The translations under genes were made by a program, and so were the position numbers. The notes beneath the pieces were generated by a model, which was given only the letters and a program-made list of their open reading frames with translations, ran no database searches and was not told the origin of the DNA. Of a stretch of DNA of 36,267 nucleotides, positions 1-7,403 are shown piece after piece. Source of the DNA: Acetobacteraceae bacterium. GTDB taxonomy: Bacteria; Pseudomonadota; Alphaproteobacteria; Acetobacterales; Acetobacteraceae. Each line of letters opens with the position of its first letter. Within the stretch, counting starts at the first letter, position 1. The stretch spans positions 1 to 36,267 of the forward strand of contig CANGNF010000046.1 in NCBI GenBank assembly GCA_947455205.1, in the 5' to 3' direction.

Positions 1-54
1 TAGCTCGTCAGGCTCATAACCTGAAGGTCACAGGTTCAAATCCTGTCCCCGCAT
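1..54 (+). tRNA. tRNA-fMet (CAT), 3' part only
   Basis: The window opens inside a tRNA. The anticodon stem-loop is TCAGG-CTCATAA-CCTGA, giving anticodon CAT. The T arm is ACAGG-TTCAAAT-CCTGT, followed by the acceptor strand CCCCGCA. The stretch GGTTCAAATCC and the end CCCCGCA match initiator tRNA, where the first acceptor pair is a C-A mismatch; the 5' strand is outside the window, so that pair cannot be checked. A CCA end does not appear to be encoded directly after the discriminator base. In many alphaproteobacteria an fMet tRNA closes the rRNA operon, so a 5S gene may lie just to the left (inference). Confidence 0.88.
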
Positions 55-84
55 CTCCCAATCCCAAACCCAACAACACACCAA

Positions 85-114
85 GCCCGCAGGCAACCGC
101 CCGCGGGCCTTTCC
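85..114 (+). terminator. Probable terminator after tRNA-fMet
   Basis: GCCCGC at 85-90 can pair with GCGGGC at 103-108, forming a GC-rich 6-bp stem, followed by CTTTCC. The T tract is short, so termination strength is uncertain, but the position about 30 bases after the tRNA fits the end of an rRNA/tRNA transcript. Confidence 0.5.
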
Positions 115-166
115 GCGTTCCGGGCACCCCCGGCCAAGCGCGAACGCGCGCCCAACCACCGCCACC

Positions 167-795
167 TCAATCCGCAGCCGGCCGTCCTCCGGGATCAGGT
201 GGATGCTCTCGACCAGGGCGCGGGACCTGTTCTCGCAGGTCGGCGCCGTCGTCGGCGGCCAGAGCGGCGGTCAGCGTCACTACCTGGGCGCGGTAGACCT
301 CGGCCAAGCTGCGATGCAGCCGCGGGGCAGGGGCCGCGGCGCCGGCCAGGTCATCAATCAGCAACACCTTGCGGGCCTCCAGCTTGCCCATGGGGTCCTT
401 GATGCAGCATACCGGTCTCGCGCTCGGCACCGCTGAGCAGCAGCACGGACGTCCCTTTGCCGCCACGGACGCCGGCTACACCCTCAACGATCAGGCGCTT
501 GGCGATGGCGCGCGGCGACTGCCCGCCGGCGTAGGCAGCAAAGACGCGCCGCACGAACGCGGCCTCGTCCTGTACGATCTCCGTACTAACCGTGATCATC
601 GTGCCATCGGCGTGCAGCCGGCGCACAACGCGGTAGCCGCAGCCTCAGCCCGCCGCCACTGTGGCCGGCCCGCACACGCCCTTCCAGGCCACGATGCGTC
701 TTTTGCGCGAGATCCTTCAAGCACAGCGCCGGCATCGTGCCCTTCAGGCCGACATGTAGTTCGGAGATGTCGCCATCGGCCAGGGTGACCACAGG
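167..795 (-). pseudogene. Serine site-specific recombinase, broken remnant
   Basis: Three overlapping frames read one after another as one large serine recombinase. The first (about 792-600) contains ISELHVGLKGTM and LKDLAQKTHRGLEGRVRAG, the typical segment joining the catalytic and recombinase domains. The second (626-400) contains FVRRVFAAYAGGQSPRAIAKRL followed by GVAGVRGG. The third (466-170) contains PRLHRSLAEVYR and an alanine-rich coiled stretch typical of the C-terminus. At least two frameshifts separate them. The N-terminal resolvase domain with its catalytic serine is missing: beyond 795 the sequence changes to an unrelated remnant on the other strand. It is probably what remains of an integrated element next to the tRNA, and it cannot be active. 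Confidence 0.72.
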
Positions 796-798
796 GCC

Positions 799-1023
799 TG
801 GGTACGGTGTTCGATTTGAGCGGTGCCGACCACCAGACCTTTACTACCCTCTACGACTTCGCCCTCGGGCGACGGTGGCAACCCTGGTGGCACGCTGTAC
901 GGCACTACCCTGGGGGGCGGCACCTTTGGCGGCGGCACGGTATTCTCGCTCACCGGCGCCGACCACACCACGCTGACCGCGCCGTACAGCCTGAACTACA
1001 CCAACGAGGCTGGTTGCTCATGA
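799..1023 (+). pseudogene. TIGR03803-like repeat protein fragment, frameshifted
   Basis: Two pieces in different frames read as neighbouring repeats of the type G-T-V-F-x-L ... L-Y-x-F ... G-D-G-G-N-P-G-G ... L-Y-G-T-T-x-G-G. The first is GTVFDLSGADHQTFTTLYDF from about 801. After a frameshift near 865-870 the reading continues as GNPGGTLYGTTLGGGTFGGG, then TVFSLTGADHTTLTAPYS, ending at TGA 1021-1023. This pattern is that of the Gloeo/Verruco repeat (TIGR03803), found in large secreted beta-rich proteins. No start, signal peptide or full repeat array is present, so it is a relic. It abuts the recombinase remnant directly. Confidence 0.55.
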
Positions 1024-1221
1024 GCGGTCGCCGTCATGGTGACGCGAACGGCTTCAGCCGCTTTCCGCCCGATGCGGCAAGCAGCACAGCAGCCGCACAG
1101 CGCGAGCAGGCGGAGCAGGGCGGCGCGGGGTGCCGGTCCGCGGCATGCTGCACGACGATCTCCGTGGGCGAGAGGCAGGTGTCCGCGCTGCTGGCCACTC
1201 GTTATAGCGGAAGCCGTACCC
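1024..1221. other. No recognisable gene
   Basis: This stretch lies between the repeat-protein relic and the stop of the ABC ATPase gene. Frames on both strands are short and give Arg/Ala-rich translations without a family signature. No clear terminator for the ABC operon was found. Confidence 0.4.
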
Positions 1222-1902
1222 TTACGCTTCCACGCGGCCATCCCGCAGCGTCACCAGCCGGTCGAAGCGGCTGAAGATCTTGTCGTCATGCGTCACCACG
1301 ATCACCGCCGCGGCCTGCTCGCGCGCGACCTGGCGCAGCAGGTCCATCACCACCTGGGCGCGCTCGCTGTCAAGCGCCGCCGTCGGCTCGTCCGCCAGGA
1401 TGATGCGCGGATTGTTGGCCAGCGCGCGGGCGATGGCGACGCGCTGCGCCTCGCCGCCCGAGAGCTTGGCCGGCATGGCGTTGGCGCGCTTGCCGACCTG
1501 CAGATGGTCCAGCAGCGCTCGGGCGCGGCGGCGGGCCTCGGCCAACGGCACCTGGTTCAGGGTCATCGCCAGCGCCACGTTGTCGGTCGCGTCCAGGAAG
1601 GGCAGCAGGTTGTGGAACTGGAAGATGAAGCCGATCTTCTCCCGCCGTAGCGCCCGCAGGTCGGCGCGGGACCAGCGACCGTCCCAGACCGTCTCGCCGG
1701 CCAGGCGCAGCGTGCCGGCATCGGGTTCCAATATGCAGGCCACCAGGTTCAGCAGCGTGGACTTGCCGCTGCCGGAGGGACCACGCAGCCCCACCACTTC
1801 GCCGGCCTCGACGCTCAACGTGATGTCCGACAGGGCCTGCACCCGCGCCTCGCCGGCGCCGAAGCCCTTGCTGATGCCGGCAAGCTCGACCAGTGCGCTC
1901 AT
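1222..1902 (-). CDS. ABC transporter ATP-binding protein, MacB/LolD/DevA type
   Basis: This 226-residue ATPase would power the exporter encoded by the two genes before it. The Walker A motif GPSGSGKST is at residues 41-49, the Q loop FIFQ at 93-96, the signature LSGGE at 147-151, Walker B IILADE at 167-172, and the switch histidine in VTHDD near 205. Length and motif spacing match the LolD/MacB/DevA group, which works with FtsX-like permeases rather than as an importer. The ATG at 1902 overlaps the permease stop by four bases, so translation is coupled. It is the last gene of the 4598-1222 operon. The exported substrate cannot be told from sequence. Confidence 0.93.
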   Translation of the reverse strand: MSALVELAGISKGFGAGEARVQALSDITLSVEAGEVVGLRGPSGSGKSTLLNLVACILEPDAGTLRLAGETVWDGRWSRADLRALRREKIGFIFQFHNLLPFLDATDNVALAMTLNQVPLAEARRRARALLDHLQVGKRANAMPAKLSGGEAQRVAIARALANNPRIILADEPTAALDSERAQVVMDLLRQVAREQAAAVIVVTHDDKIFSRFDRLVTLRDGRVEA

Positions 1903-3107
1903 CCGCCGAGCGCCTGGGCCGGCTCGATCCGCAGCGCGTAGCGCACGCCGAGCAGGCTGGCGAGCAGGCAGATGACGAAGACCAGCACGCCGAAGCCGCT
2001 GACTTCCTCGACGCCGAGCACGACGCGGCGCGGGAAGTGGTCCTTCACCGCCAGCAGCAACGCCGCGCCGCTGATGAAGCTGACCGCGCCCAGCAGCAGC
2101 GCCTGCTGCATCACCAGCGCCACGATGCTGCGATCCGGCGCGCCGATCAGCTTCAGCGTGGCGATCTCGCGCATCTTGTCCATGGTCAGCGTGTAGATGA
2201 TCAGCGCCACGATCACCGCGGAGACCAGCAGCAGCACGGTGGTGAACAGGCCGATCTGCTTGCGCGCCTTGTCCACCACGCTGCGGGTCAGCACGTCCTC
2301 CTGCTCGGCGCCCGTGAGGGCGGAGAAATGCTTCCAGCGGCGAATCTCGGCCGCCACCGCGGCGGCATCGGCATGGGGCGAGAGCCTTGCGATCACCGCA
2401 TTCACCGTGTCCTGCGGCAGCGCGCCGCCGCCGCCCTGCTGGGCACGCCGCGCGGCCGGCGGCGTCAGGCGGAACTGCAGATCCTGGCTGTCCCGCAGGG
2501 TGATCCAGGCCAACGGGTCGCCGCCGGTGCTGACCGCGCGGGTGGAGATGCCGACGACGCGGTAGCGCAGGTTGGCCATCTCCACCACGGCGCCCAGCGG
2601 CAGGCCGGCGCTGCGATCCGCCACCAACTCAAGCCGGCCACGGCTGATGCCGCGACCTTCCAGAATGCCTGGGGGGCCGCCCGGCCGGTCGGGTTCGTAG
2701 CCCACCACCTGCAGGCGCAGCACGGCGCCGATGCGCTGGCGCCCGGCCTCGCCGGCGCGTTCGCGGACCTGGTCCTCATCCGGCGCGGCACCACCAGCAC
2801 CACCGGCATGGCGGGCCTCCACGGTCTGGAAGGTCAGGCTGCCGGCCTCACGCACGCCGGGCAGCCGGGCCACGGCTTCACGCACATCGCCGGGAATGCG
2901 GCTGGCCTCGGCGAAGGGGCCGCGCGAGCCGCCTTCCACCACCCACAGGTCGGCGCGCATGTTGCGGGCCAGCGAGAGCGCCTCCTCCACCACGCCGCCG
3001 TAGATGCCGACCATGGCCAGCGCCACGCCCAGCAGCAGGCCAAGCCCGACGCAGGTCAGCAGGAAGCGCCCAAGGTTGTGGCGCAGGTCGCGCAGGGCGA
3101 GGTTCAT
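1899..3107 (-). CDS. ABC transporter permease, FtsX/MacB/DevC-like
   Basis: This 402-residue permease has the four-helix FtsX layout: one N-terminal membrane segment (about residues 14-38, FLLTCVGLGLLLGVALAMVG), a large periplasmic region to about 270, then three C-terminal membrane segments from LFTTVLLLVSAVIVALIIYTL onward. The motif MREIATLKLIGA between membrane segments is typical of FtsX-domain proteins. The early DLWVVEGGSRGPF resembles DevC permeases, which work with a DevB-type fusion protein and DevA ATPase. That is the gene order here. It overlaps both neighbours by four bases (1899-1902 and 3104-3107). Confidence 0.9.
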   Translation of the reverse strand: MNLALRDLRHNLGRFLLTCVGLGLLLGVALAMVGIYGGVVEEALSLARNMRADLWVVEGGSRGPFAEASRIPGDVREAVARLPGVREAGSLTFQTVEARHAGGAGGAAPDEDQVRERAGEAGRQRIGAVLRLQVVGYEPDRPGGPPGILEGRGISRGRLELVADRSAGLPLGAVVEMANLRYRVVGISTRAVSTGGDPLAWITLRDSQDLQFRLTPPAARRAQQGGGGALPQDTVNAVIARLSPHADAAAVAAEIRRWKHFSALTGAEQEDVLTRSVVDKARKQIGLFTTVLLLVSAVIVALIIYTLTMDKMREIATLKLIGAPDRSIVALVMQQALLLGAVSFISGAALLLAVKDHFPRRVVLGVEEVSGFGVLVFVICLLASLLGVRYALRIEPAQALGG

Positions 3108-4240
3108 CGGGCGCGCGCCGCCTGGCCATCGCGCAACGCGTGAGGCAGCCGCGTGACCACCACCAGCGCAGCGTGTTCCGGCGCCAGCGCCAGCCGCGCA
3201 TCCAACGTGCGGGCGATGAAGCGCACCGCGCGTTGGTGCAGCGCCCCGTCCTCGATGACCCAGACCTTGCCGCTGGCGCCATCAAAACCTTCCACCGCCA
3301 CCTCCGGCACCAGGCGGGCGCTGGGCAGGCGGCTGGTCTCGACCTCCAGTTGCACCTGCTCGCCCAGCACCGGGCGTGGCGGGCAGCGTTCGCAGCGGGC
3401 GTAGATGCGGCGCTCCTCGGTCACCCGGTCGCTCTCCAGCCCAATCCGAATGACGCGGGCGGGGAACACCTCGCCGGGCAGGGAGCGCAGTCGCAACTCG
3501 GCCGGCTGGCCCTCGCGGATCATGCCGGCGCGGCTTTCGTCGACATAGGCCAGTGCCCAGACCGTGGCCGGGTCCATGAGGGTGAAGATCGGCTCGCCCG
3601 GCGCGGTGGCGCTGCCGCGTTCGCGTTGGCGGCTGACCACCACGGCGTCATACGGCGCGGCCAGCGTGTGCTTGGCCAGGGCGGTCTGCTCGGCCAGCAG
3701 GGTGGCGCGGGCGTCGGCCAGGGCGGCACGAGCCACCGCCAGGTCGGCGCGGGCAACACCCAGGTCGGCGGCGGCGGCGGTCGCCTCGGTTTCGGCCAGT
3801 TCCGCCACTTCCACCGAGGTGGTGCCGCGCGCGGTCAGCTCGCGCCGACGATTGGCCAGGCTGCGCTTCTGCTGCGCCTGGGCCGTGGCGCGGTCCAGCG
3901 CGGCGGCCACGCGCAGCTGCTGCGCCTCGGCGCTCTGCAGCCCGGCCTCGGCCTTGGCCACGCGGGCCTGTTGCGCCGCCGGGTGCAGCCGCGCCAGCAC
4001 CTGGCCGGCGGCCACCCGGTCGCCGTGGTCGGCGTGCAGTTCCACCACCGTGCCGGCCACCTCGAAGCCGATGCGGGACGAGACCTGCGCCTCGATGGTG
4101 CCCAGGCCGAAGACGCGCACGGGCACGTCCGCCTCCAGCGCCGCCACCGGCAGGGTGATGGGGCGGTGGCGCAGCGCCCAGATGCCGCCGCCAATGACGC
4201 AACCCAGCAGCGCGAGGCCAGCGAAGAGTTTCAGGCGCAT
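3104..4240 (-). CDS. HlyD/DevB-type periplasmic membrane-fusion protein
   Basis: This 378-residue adaptor is anchored by an N-terminal membrane segment (LKLFAGLALLGCVIGGGIWAL). It then shows the usual adaptor order: a lipoyl-like half (GFEVAGTVVELHADHGDRVAAGQVLA), a long alanine- and glutamine-rich coiled coil (about residues 90-190), the second lipoyl half (TLAAPYDAVVVSRQRERGS), and a beta-barrel region. It should bridge the permease to an outer-membrane TolC-like channel, which is not encoded nearby. A C-E-R-C pair near residue 280 is unusual for the family and might bind metal or form a disulfide. It begins four bases after the AhpD-like gene stop, so the two are very likely co-transcribed. 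Confidence 0.9.
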   Translation of the reverse strand: MRLKLFAGLALLGCVIGGGIWALRHRPITLPVAALEADVPVRVFGLGTIEAQVSSRIGFEVAGTVVELHADHGDRVAAGQVLARLHPAAQQARVAKAEAGLQSAEAQQLRVAAALDRATAQAQQKRSLANRRRELTARGTTSVEVAELAETEATAAAADLGVARADLAVARAALADARATLLAEQTALAKHTLAAPYDAVVVSRQRERGSATAPGEPIFTLMDPATVWALAYVDESRAGMIREGQPAELRLRSLPGEVFPARVIRIGLESDRVTEERRIYARCERCPPRPVLGEQVQLEVETSRLPSARLVPEVAVEGFDGASGKVWVIEDGALHQRAVRFIARTLDARLALAPEHAALVVVTRLPHALRDGQAARAR

Positions 4241-4244
4241 CGGC

Positions 4245-4598
4245 TCAGCCGGCGGCCTTCGCCGCGTATTGGTCGAAGGCCTCCACCACCTGCGCGGCGT
4301 ACATCACCGAGGGGCCGGCACCCATGTAGATCGCCATGCCCATCACCTCCATCACCTCGTCGCGGCTGGCGCCCTGGCGCAGCGCCGCCTCGGCGTGGAA
4401 GGTGACGCAGGCGTCGCAGCGGATGGCCACGGCGATGCCGAGCGCGACCAGCTCCTTGGCCTTGCTGTCCAGCGTTTTCGGCGCCAGTGCCGCGCGGGCC
4501 ATGGCGCCGAAGCCCTGCATCACCTCGGGCGCGCCACCGCGCAACTCCTTCAGCGGGGCCGAGAGGTTCGCGGCTATGCCGGGCCAGTCCTTGTACAT
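4245..4598 (-). CDS. Carboxymuconolactone decarboxylase/AhpD-like protein
   Basis: This 117-residue helical protein is the first gene of the exporter operon. It carries the AhpD-type redox site C-D-A-C-V-T-F-H (Cys61, Cys64, His68 from this start), within IRCDACVTFHAEAALRQGAS, so a thiol peroxidase or reductase role is more likely than lactone decarboxylation. There are two nearby ATG codons. GGAG lies 7 bases before the ATG at 4598 but only one base before the ATG at 4604, so 4598 is preferred; starting at 4604 would add two residues. A 23-bp element shared with etfA lies just upstream (4625-4647). Association with an exporter suggests detoxification of an oxidant or electrophile (inference). 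Confidence 0.88.
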   Translation of the reverse strand: MYKDWPGIAANLSAPLKELRGGAPEVMQGFGAMARAALAPKTLDSKAKELVALGIAVAIRCDACVTFHAEAALRQGASRDEVMEVMGMAIYMGAGPSVMYAAQVVEAFDQYAAKAAG

Positions 4599-4624
4599 CG
4601 TCATGCTCCGTCGACCGCGTGGAG

Positions 4625-4647
4625 GGCATTACATAAGTAAACTCTAA
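4625..4647 (-). promoter_or_regulatory. Shared AT-rich element upstream of the AhpD-exporter operon
   Basis: On the + strand it reads GGCATTACATAAG followed by TAAACTCTAA. It agrees with the element before etfA (5718-5740) at 18 of 23 positions, including ATTA-n-AT-n-AGTAA and CTAA at the end. It lies about 20 bases before the first ATG of the AhpD-like gene and stands out from the surrounding GC-rich DNA. It could be the -10 region of the promoter plus an operator. Confidence 0.55.
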
Positions 4648-4768
4648 TGGGCTGGCGTTGAGGCAGCGCAAGCCTGCGCCCGCCCTTGCCCGGGGCCGCG
4701 GCTCCAGGAAGACGCTGGCGGTACTGGCGACGACCCGGCCCTGCTGCGCGACCCGACGTGACCCCGTC

Positions 4769-5695
4769 TCAGCCCAACGCCGCGGTCAGCGCCGGCAGCA
4801 ACTCGTTCAGGTCGCCCAGCAGCGAGTAGTCGGCGGCGGCGTGGATCGGGGCGTCGGGGTCCAGGTTGATCGCCACCACCACCTTGGCGCCCTGCATGCC
4901 GGCCAGATGCTGGATGGCGCCCGAGATGCCGGCGGCGATGTAGAGTTCCGGCGCCACCGCGCGGCCGCTCTGGCCCACTTGCGCTTCGCTGGGCAGGTAG
5001 CCCGACTCCACCGCCGCCAGGCTGGCGCCGACCGCTCCGCCCAGGCGGTCGGCCAGGGCTTCCAGCGCCGCGACTGCTTCCGCGCCGCCGAGGCCGCGGC
5101 CACCGGCTATCACCACCCGCGCAGTGCCAAGGTCGGGCCGCGCCGAAGCCGGCGGCGGCGTGAAGCCGAGCCAGGTGCTGCCGCCGGCCAAGGGCGGCGC
5201 CGTGACCAGCCGCAGCGCGGCGGCGCCGCCCTCGGCAGCGACAGGCTCGAAGGTCAGCGGATTGATGGTCAGCACCTGCCGCGCCTGGGCGCTGCGAACC
5301 GTCACCAGCGCGTTGCCGGCATAGGTCGGGCGGATGAAGGTCTCGGCGTCCAGGATGCCCACCACGTTCGGGATCGGCTGCAGGTCCAGCAGCGCGGCCA
5401 GGCGGGGCATCACGCTGGCGCCCTGCGCGGTGGCGGGCGCTGCCAGGTGGGTGTAGCCCAATGCCAGCGCTGCCAGCAGGGCGGCCAGCGGCTCTGCCAG
5501 CCCCTGGGCGCAGGCCGGGTCGGCGCAGTGCAGCACCGCGGCCAGGCCGGGCCAGCCGGCGGCGGTGGCGGCGGTTTCGGCCGGGCCGCAGACCAGCAGG
5601 TCCACCGGTCCCAGCGCCTGCGCCGCTGCCACGGCGGCGCGCGTCGCACGGCCGGCGAGCGTGTCGTGGACTTCGGCCAGCAGCAGTACCGTCAT
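4769..5695 (-). CDS. etfA: Electron transfer flavoprotein alpha subunit, orphan
   Basis: This 308-residue protein matches EtfA along its length. The C-terminal FAD domain is well conserved: [11 protein letters not shown], then [56 protein letters not shown]. EtfA binds FAD and with EtfB passes electrons from acyl-CoA and other dehydrogenases to ETF:quinone oxidoreductase. No etfB lies on either side, which is unusual because etfB-etfA are normally adjacent. The start at 5695 gives the usual N-terminus [11 protein letters not shown] and has AAGGA 9 bases upstream; an upstream in-frame ATG at 5752 would add 19 residues that overlap the probable promoter. It may partner with an EtfB encoded elsewhere. 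Confidence 0.93.
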   Translation of the reverse strand: MTVLLLAEVHDTLAGRATRAAVAAAQALGPVDLLVCGPAETAATAAGWPGLAAVLHCADPACAQGLAEPLAALLAALALGYTHLAAPATAQGASVMPRLAALLDLQPIPNVVGILDAETFIRPTYAGNALVTVRSAQARQVLTINPLTFEPVAAEGGAAALRLVTAPPLAGGSTWLGFTPPPASARPDLGTARVVIAGGRGLGGAEAVAALEALADRLGGAVGASLAAVESGYLPSEAQVGQSGRAVAPELYIAAGISGAIQHLAGMQGAKVVVAINLDPDAPIHAAADYSLLGDLNELLPALTAALG

Positions 5696-5717
5696 GTGCG
5701 GGGATCCTTCGGCGGAA

Positions 5718-5740
5718 GGGATTATATGAGTAATCCCTAA
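5718..5740 (-). promoter_or_regulatory. Palindromic promoter/operator of etfA
   Basis: GGGATTA (5718-5724) and TAATCCC (5731-5737) form a perfect 7-bp inverted repeat with a six-base spacer, followed by TAA. Read on the - strand it includes TATAAT (5726-5721), a perfect -10 hexamer, 22 bases before the etfA ATG. A regulator bound to the dyad would cover the -10 region, which suggests repression. The element matches the one before the AhpD-exporter operon at 18 of 23 positions. Confidence 0.6.
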
Positions 5741-5839
5741 CATAATCGGCATTGCGCTACCGCAAGTGAGGCCGGTCTTGCGTGCCAGGCAGGTGGCGCG
5801 GGCTGGGCTTCCCGCCGGCCGCCGGCGTCAGCGTCGGCC

Positions 5840-6157
5840 TCAGCGCCGGTCGGCGGAAACGCGCACGGGAACGAGGTCGAACTCTCGGCTGCCGCCGCCG
5901 GGGCCATCATCATCCGGCGGCTGGTCCTGCAGCATGATGGCGACGGCAAGCTGCACCCCGCTCAGCGTCAGCCCGCAGAAGAACCACAGCAGCAGCGCCG
6001 GCCAGGGGTGGCTGGGCTCCCGCCGCAGCAGGCTGGCGAAGCCGCCCGGGTCGGCCCAGAACAGCGCCGCCAGCAGCAGCGTGGCCAGCACGAAGCCGAT
6101 GGCGACGTGCCTGACCGCGAAGTGGACGGCGATGGCGATGGGGCTGCGCTGTGGCAT
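5840..6157 (-). CDS. Small membrane protein of the sulfur-transport operon
   Basis: This 105-residue protein is not recognised as a named family. Two hydrophobic segments are visible: HVAIGFVLATLLLAALFW (about 18-35) and PALLLWFFCGLTLSGVQLAV (about 53-72). They are followed by an acidic, glycine-rich cytoplasmic or periplasmic tail ending in VPVRVSADRR. It begins ten bases after the second YeeE/YedE gene, so it is almost certainly the third gene of that operon and may be an accessory subunit. The ribosome binding site is weak (AAGGG about 7 bases before ATG 6157). An upstream in-frame ATG at 6232 would overlap the preceding gene by 65 bases and is less likely. Confidence 0.7.
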   Translation of the reverse strand: MPQRSPIAIAVHFAVRHVAIGFVLATLLLAALFWADPGGFASLLRREPSHPWPALLLWFFCGLTLSGVQLAVAIMLQDQPPDDDGPGGGSREFDLVPVRVSADRR

Positions 6158-6167
6158 GGTCGCACCC

Positions 6168-6785
6168 TTACTCGGCGGCCAGGGCGTTGGCCACGTGGCC
6201 GGGCGGCGGCAGCGGCAGCAGGCCATCGGCATTGGCGCCCAGCTCGCCGCGCCAGGGGCGCCACTTTTCCAGCGCCACCAGCGCCAGCACCAGCAGCGCG
6301 GCGAAGCCCAGCGCCAGCGCCCAGAAGGGCAGGCCGGTCACGTTGGCCAGGGTGATCTTGCCGGGGCCGCCCTGCAGCAGCAGCGGGTTCAGCACCGGCT
6401 CCAGGTAGCTGAACACCACCGCGCCCAGGATGCCGCCGGCCAAGGTGAACCAGGCGTCGCGGTAGCCGGCGCCGATCTGCGCCGCGACCGTGCCCGGGCA
6501 GGCACCGGCCAGCGAGATGCCCACGCCCAGCAGTGCGCCGCCCACCAGGTCCGCACCATACAGCGCGGCCTTGGGGAACAGACGGGTGAGGCCGAGGCCG
6601 TTCAGCACCGCCAGCACCACCAGCCCGGTGACGACGGCGGTCAGGAAGATCTTCAGCATGGTGAAGTTGCGCAACTGCATCTGGCCCAGGATGACCCCGG
6701 GCTCGAACACCCGCGACTTTTCCAGCGCCAGGCCGAAGACCGCGCCCATGGCCAGGCCGAGCAGGATGGCGGTGAAGAGGGACAT
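6168..6785 (-). CDS. YeeE/YedE-family (DUF395) sulfur-compound transporter, half 2
   Basis: This 205-residue, very hydrophobic protein has about five membrane segments. It carries the conserved YeeE/YedE motif SLAGACPGTVAAQIGAG with Cys96. In characterised thiosulfate transporters of this family, conserved cysteines in such motifs relay the substrate sulfur by transient hydrogen bonding (family knowledge). It is half the length of full YeeE proteins. The gene before it encodes the other half, so the two probably form a heterodimer, as in the PmpA/PmpB type. AAGGAG lies 8 bases before ATG 6785. It is downstream of a BigR-like sensor and so is probably induced by sulfide or persulfide. Confidence 0.88.
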   Translation of the reverse strand: MSLFTAILLGLAMGAVFGLALEKSRVFEPGVILGQMQLRNFTMLKIFLTAVVTGLVVLAVLNGLGLTRLFPKAALYGADLVGGALLGVGISLAGACPGTVAAQIGAGYRDAWFTLAGGILGAVVFSYLEPVLNPLLLQGGPGKITLANVTGLPFWALALGFAALLVLALVALEKWRPWRGELGANADGLLPLPPPGHVANALAAE

Positions 6786-6797
6786 GGCGAGGCTCCT

Positions 6798-7313
6798 TCA
6801 GACGCGACGGAACAGGAAGGCGGTGGCGATGCCACCGGCGAACATGGCGGTGACCGCGACGATCGAGCCGACCGCCAGCTGCGCCATGCCGGAGATGCCA
6901 TGGCCGGAGGTGCAGCCATCGGCGATGCGGGCGCCGAGCAGCATGATGAAGCCGGCGCCGAAGGCCATGGCGAAGCGCCGCGCCGGGCGGCTGATACCGG
7001 TGGCGCGTGCCCAGACAGTGGAAACCCCCCGCCGCCGGGTGCCGGAAAGGCGCGAGGAGACGTAGGCACCGAGCGCGATGCCGACCACCAGCGCCACCTG
7101 CCACCAGTTCTTGGCGCCTTCCAGGTGGCGCGCGGCGTAGTCCAGCGCGCGCAACCCCGGGTCGGCCAGCACGGCCAGGCTGTCGCCGGCGGTGACGTAG
7201 GAGGAGGAGGTGCCGAGCGCGGTATCCATCAGCAGGAAGGCCGGGATCTGCAACAGGCCGATCAGCACCCCCGCGAGGTAGGGCGACCAGGCCCGGTCGG
7301 AAAGGGCAGGCAT
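6798..7313 (-). CDS. YeeE/YedE-family (DUF395) sulfur-compound transporter, half 1
   Basis: This 171-residue membrane protein has the partner motif GARIADGCTSGHGISG with Cys134, the other hallmark of the YeeE/YedE family. It is the first gene of a three-gene operon and lies 12 bases before the next half-transporter. GGAGG sits 8 bases before the ATG at 7313, a strong ribosome binding site. It is divergent from the ArsR-family sensor at 7404, and the 90-base gap holds AT-rich repeat sites. The pair probably moves thiosulfate or another reduced sulfur species across the inner membrane; the direction cannot be read from sequence. Confidence 0.88.
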   Translation of the reverse strand: MPALSDRAWSPYLAGVLIGLLQIPAFLLMDTALGTSSSYVTAGDSLAVLADPGLRALDYAARHLEGAKNWWQVALVVGIALGAYVSSRLSGTRRRGVSTVWARATGISRPARRFAMAFGAGFIMLLGARIADGCTSGHGISGMAQLAVGSIVAVTAMFAGGIATAFLFRRV

Positions 7314-7352
7314 TTGGATGGCCTCCGGTGAGGTTGAACCGAGGGGCGCATC

Positions 7353-7390
7353 ATATTAGAATAGGATAAATCAGATCAAACTAATATTAG
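7353..7390. promoter_or_regulatory. Probable BigR/SqrR operator region
   Basis: An AT-rich island sits between the divergent sensor and transporter genes. ATATTAG occurs at 7353-7359 and again at 7384-7390, 31 bases apart (about three helical turns). The second copy is inside the perfect 10-bp palindrome CTAATATTAG (7381-7390), which ends just before the sensor's ribosome binding site. Binding here would block both promoters. Confidence 0.55.
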
Positions 7391-7403
7391 TGAGGCAGTT
7401 CAT

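Noticed and set aside
1..120. tRNA-fMet 3' end as the attachment site of an integrated element
   Set aside because: No second copy of the tRNA 3' end was noticed in the window, and large serine recombinases do not usually use tRNA genes. The recombinase is also broken.
1893..3143. 416-residue open frame on the + strand
   Set aside because: It lies antisense to the permease gene. The translation is rich in Gln, His, Arg and Ala with no domains, as expected for the shadow frame of a GC-rich gene.
3140..4405. 421-residue open frame on the + strand
   Set aside because: It is antisense to the fusion-protein gene, is low complexity, and has no recognisable family.
5701..5752. Upstream ATG (5752) as the etfA start
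   Set aside because: It would add 19 residues not seen in EtfA, and would place the palindrome and TATAAT inside the coding region. The ATG at 5695 has a better ribosome binding site.
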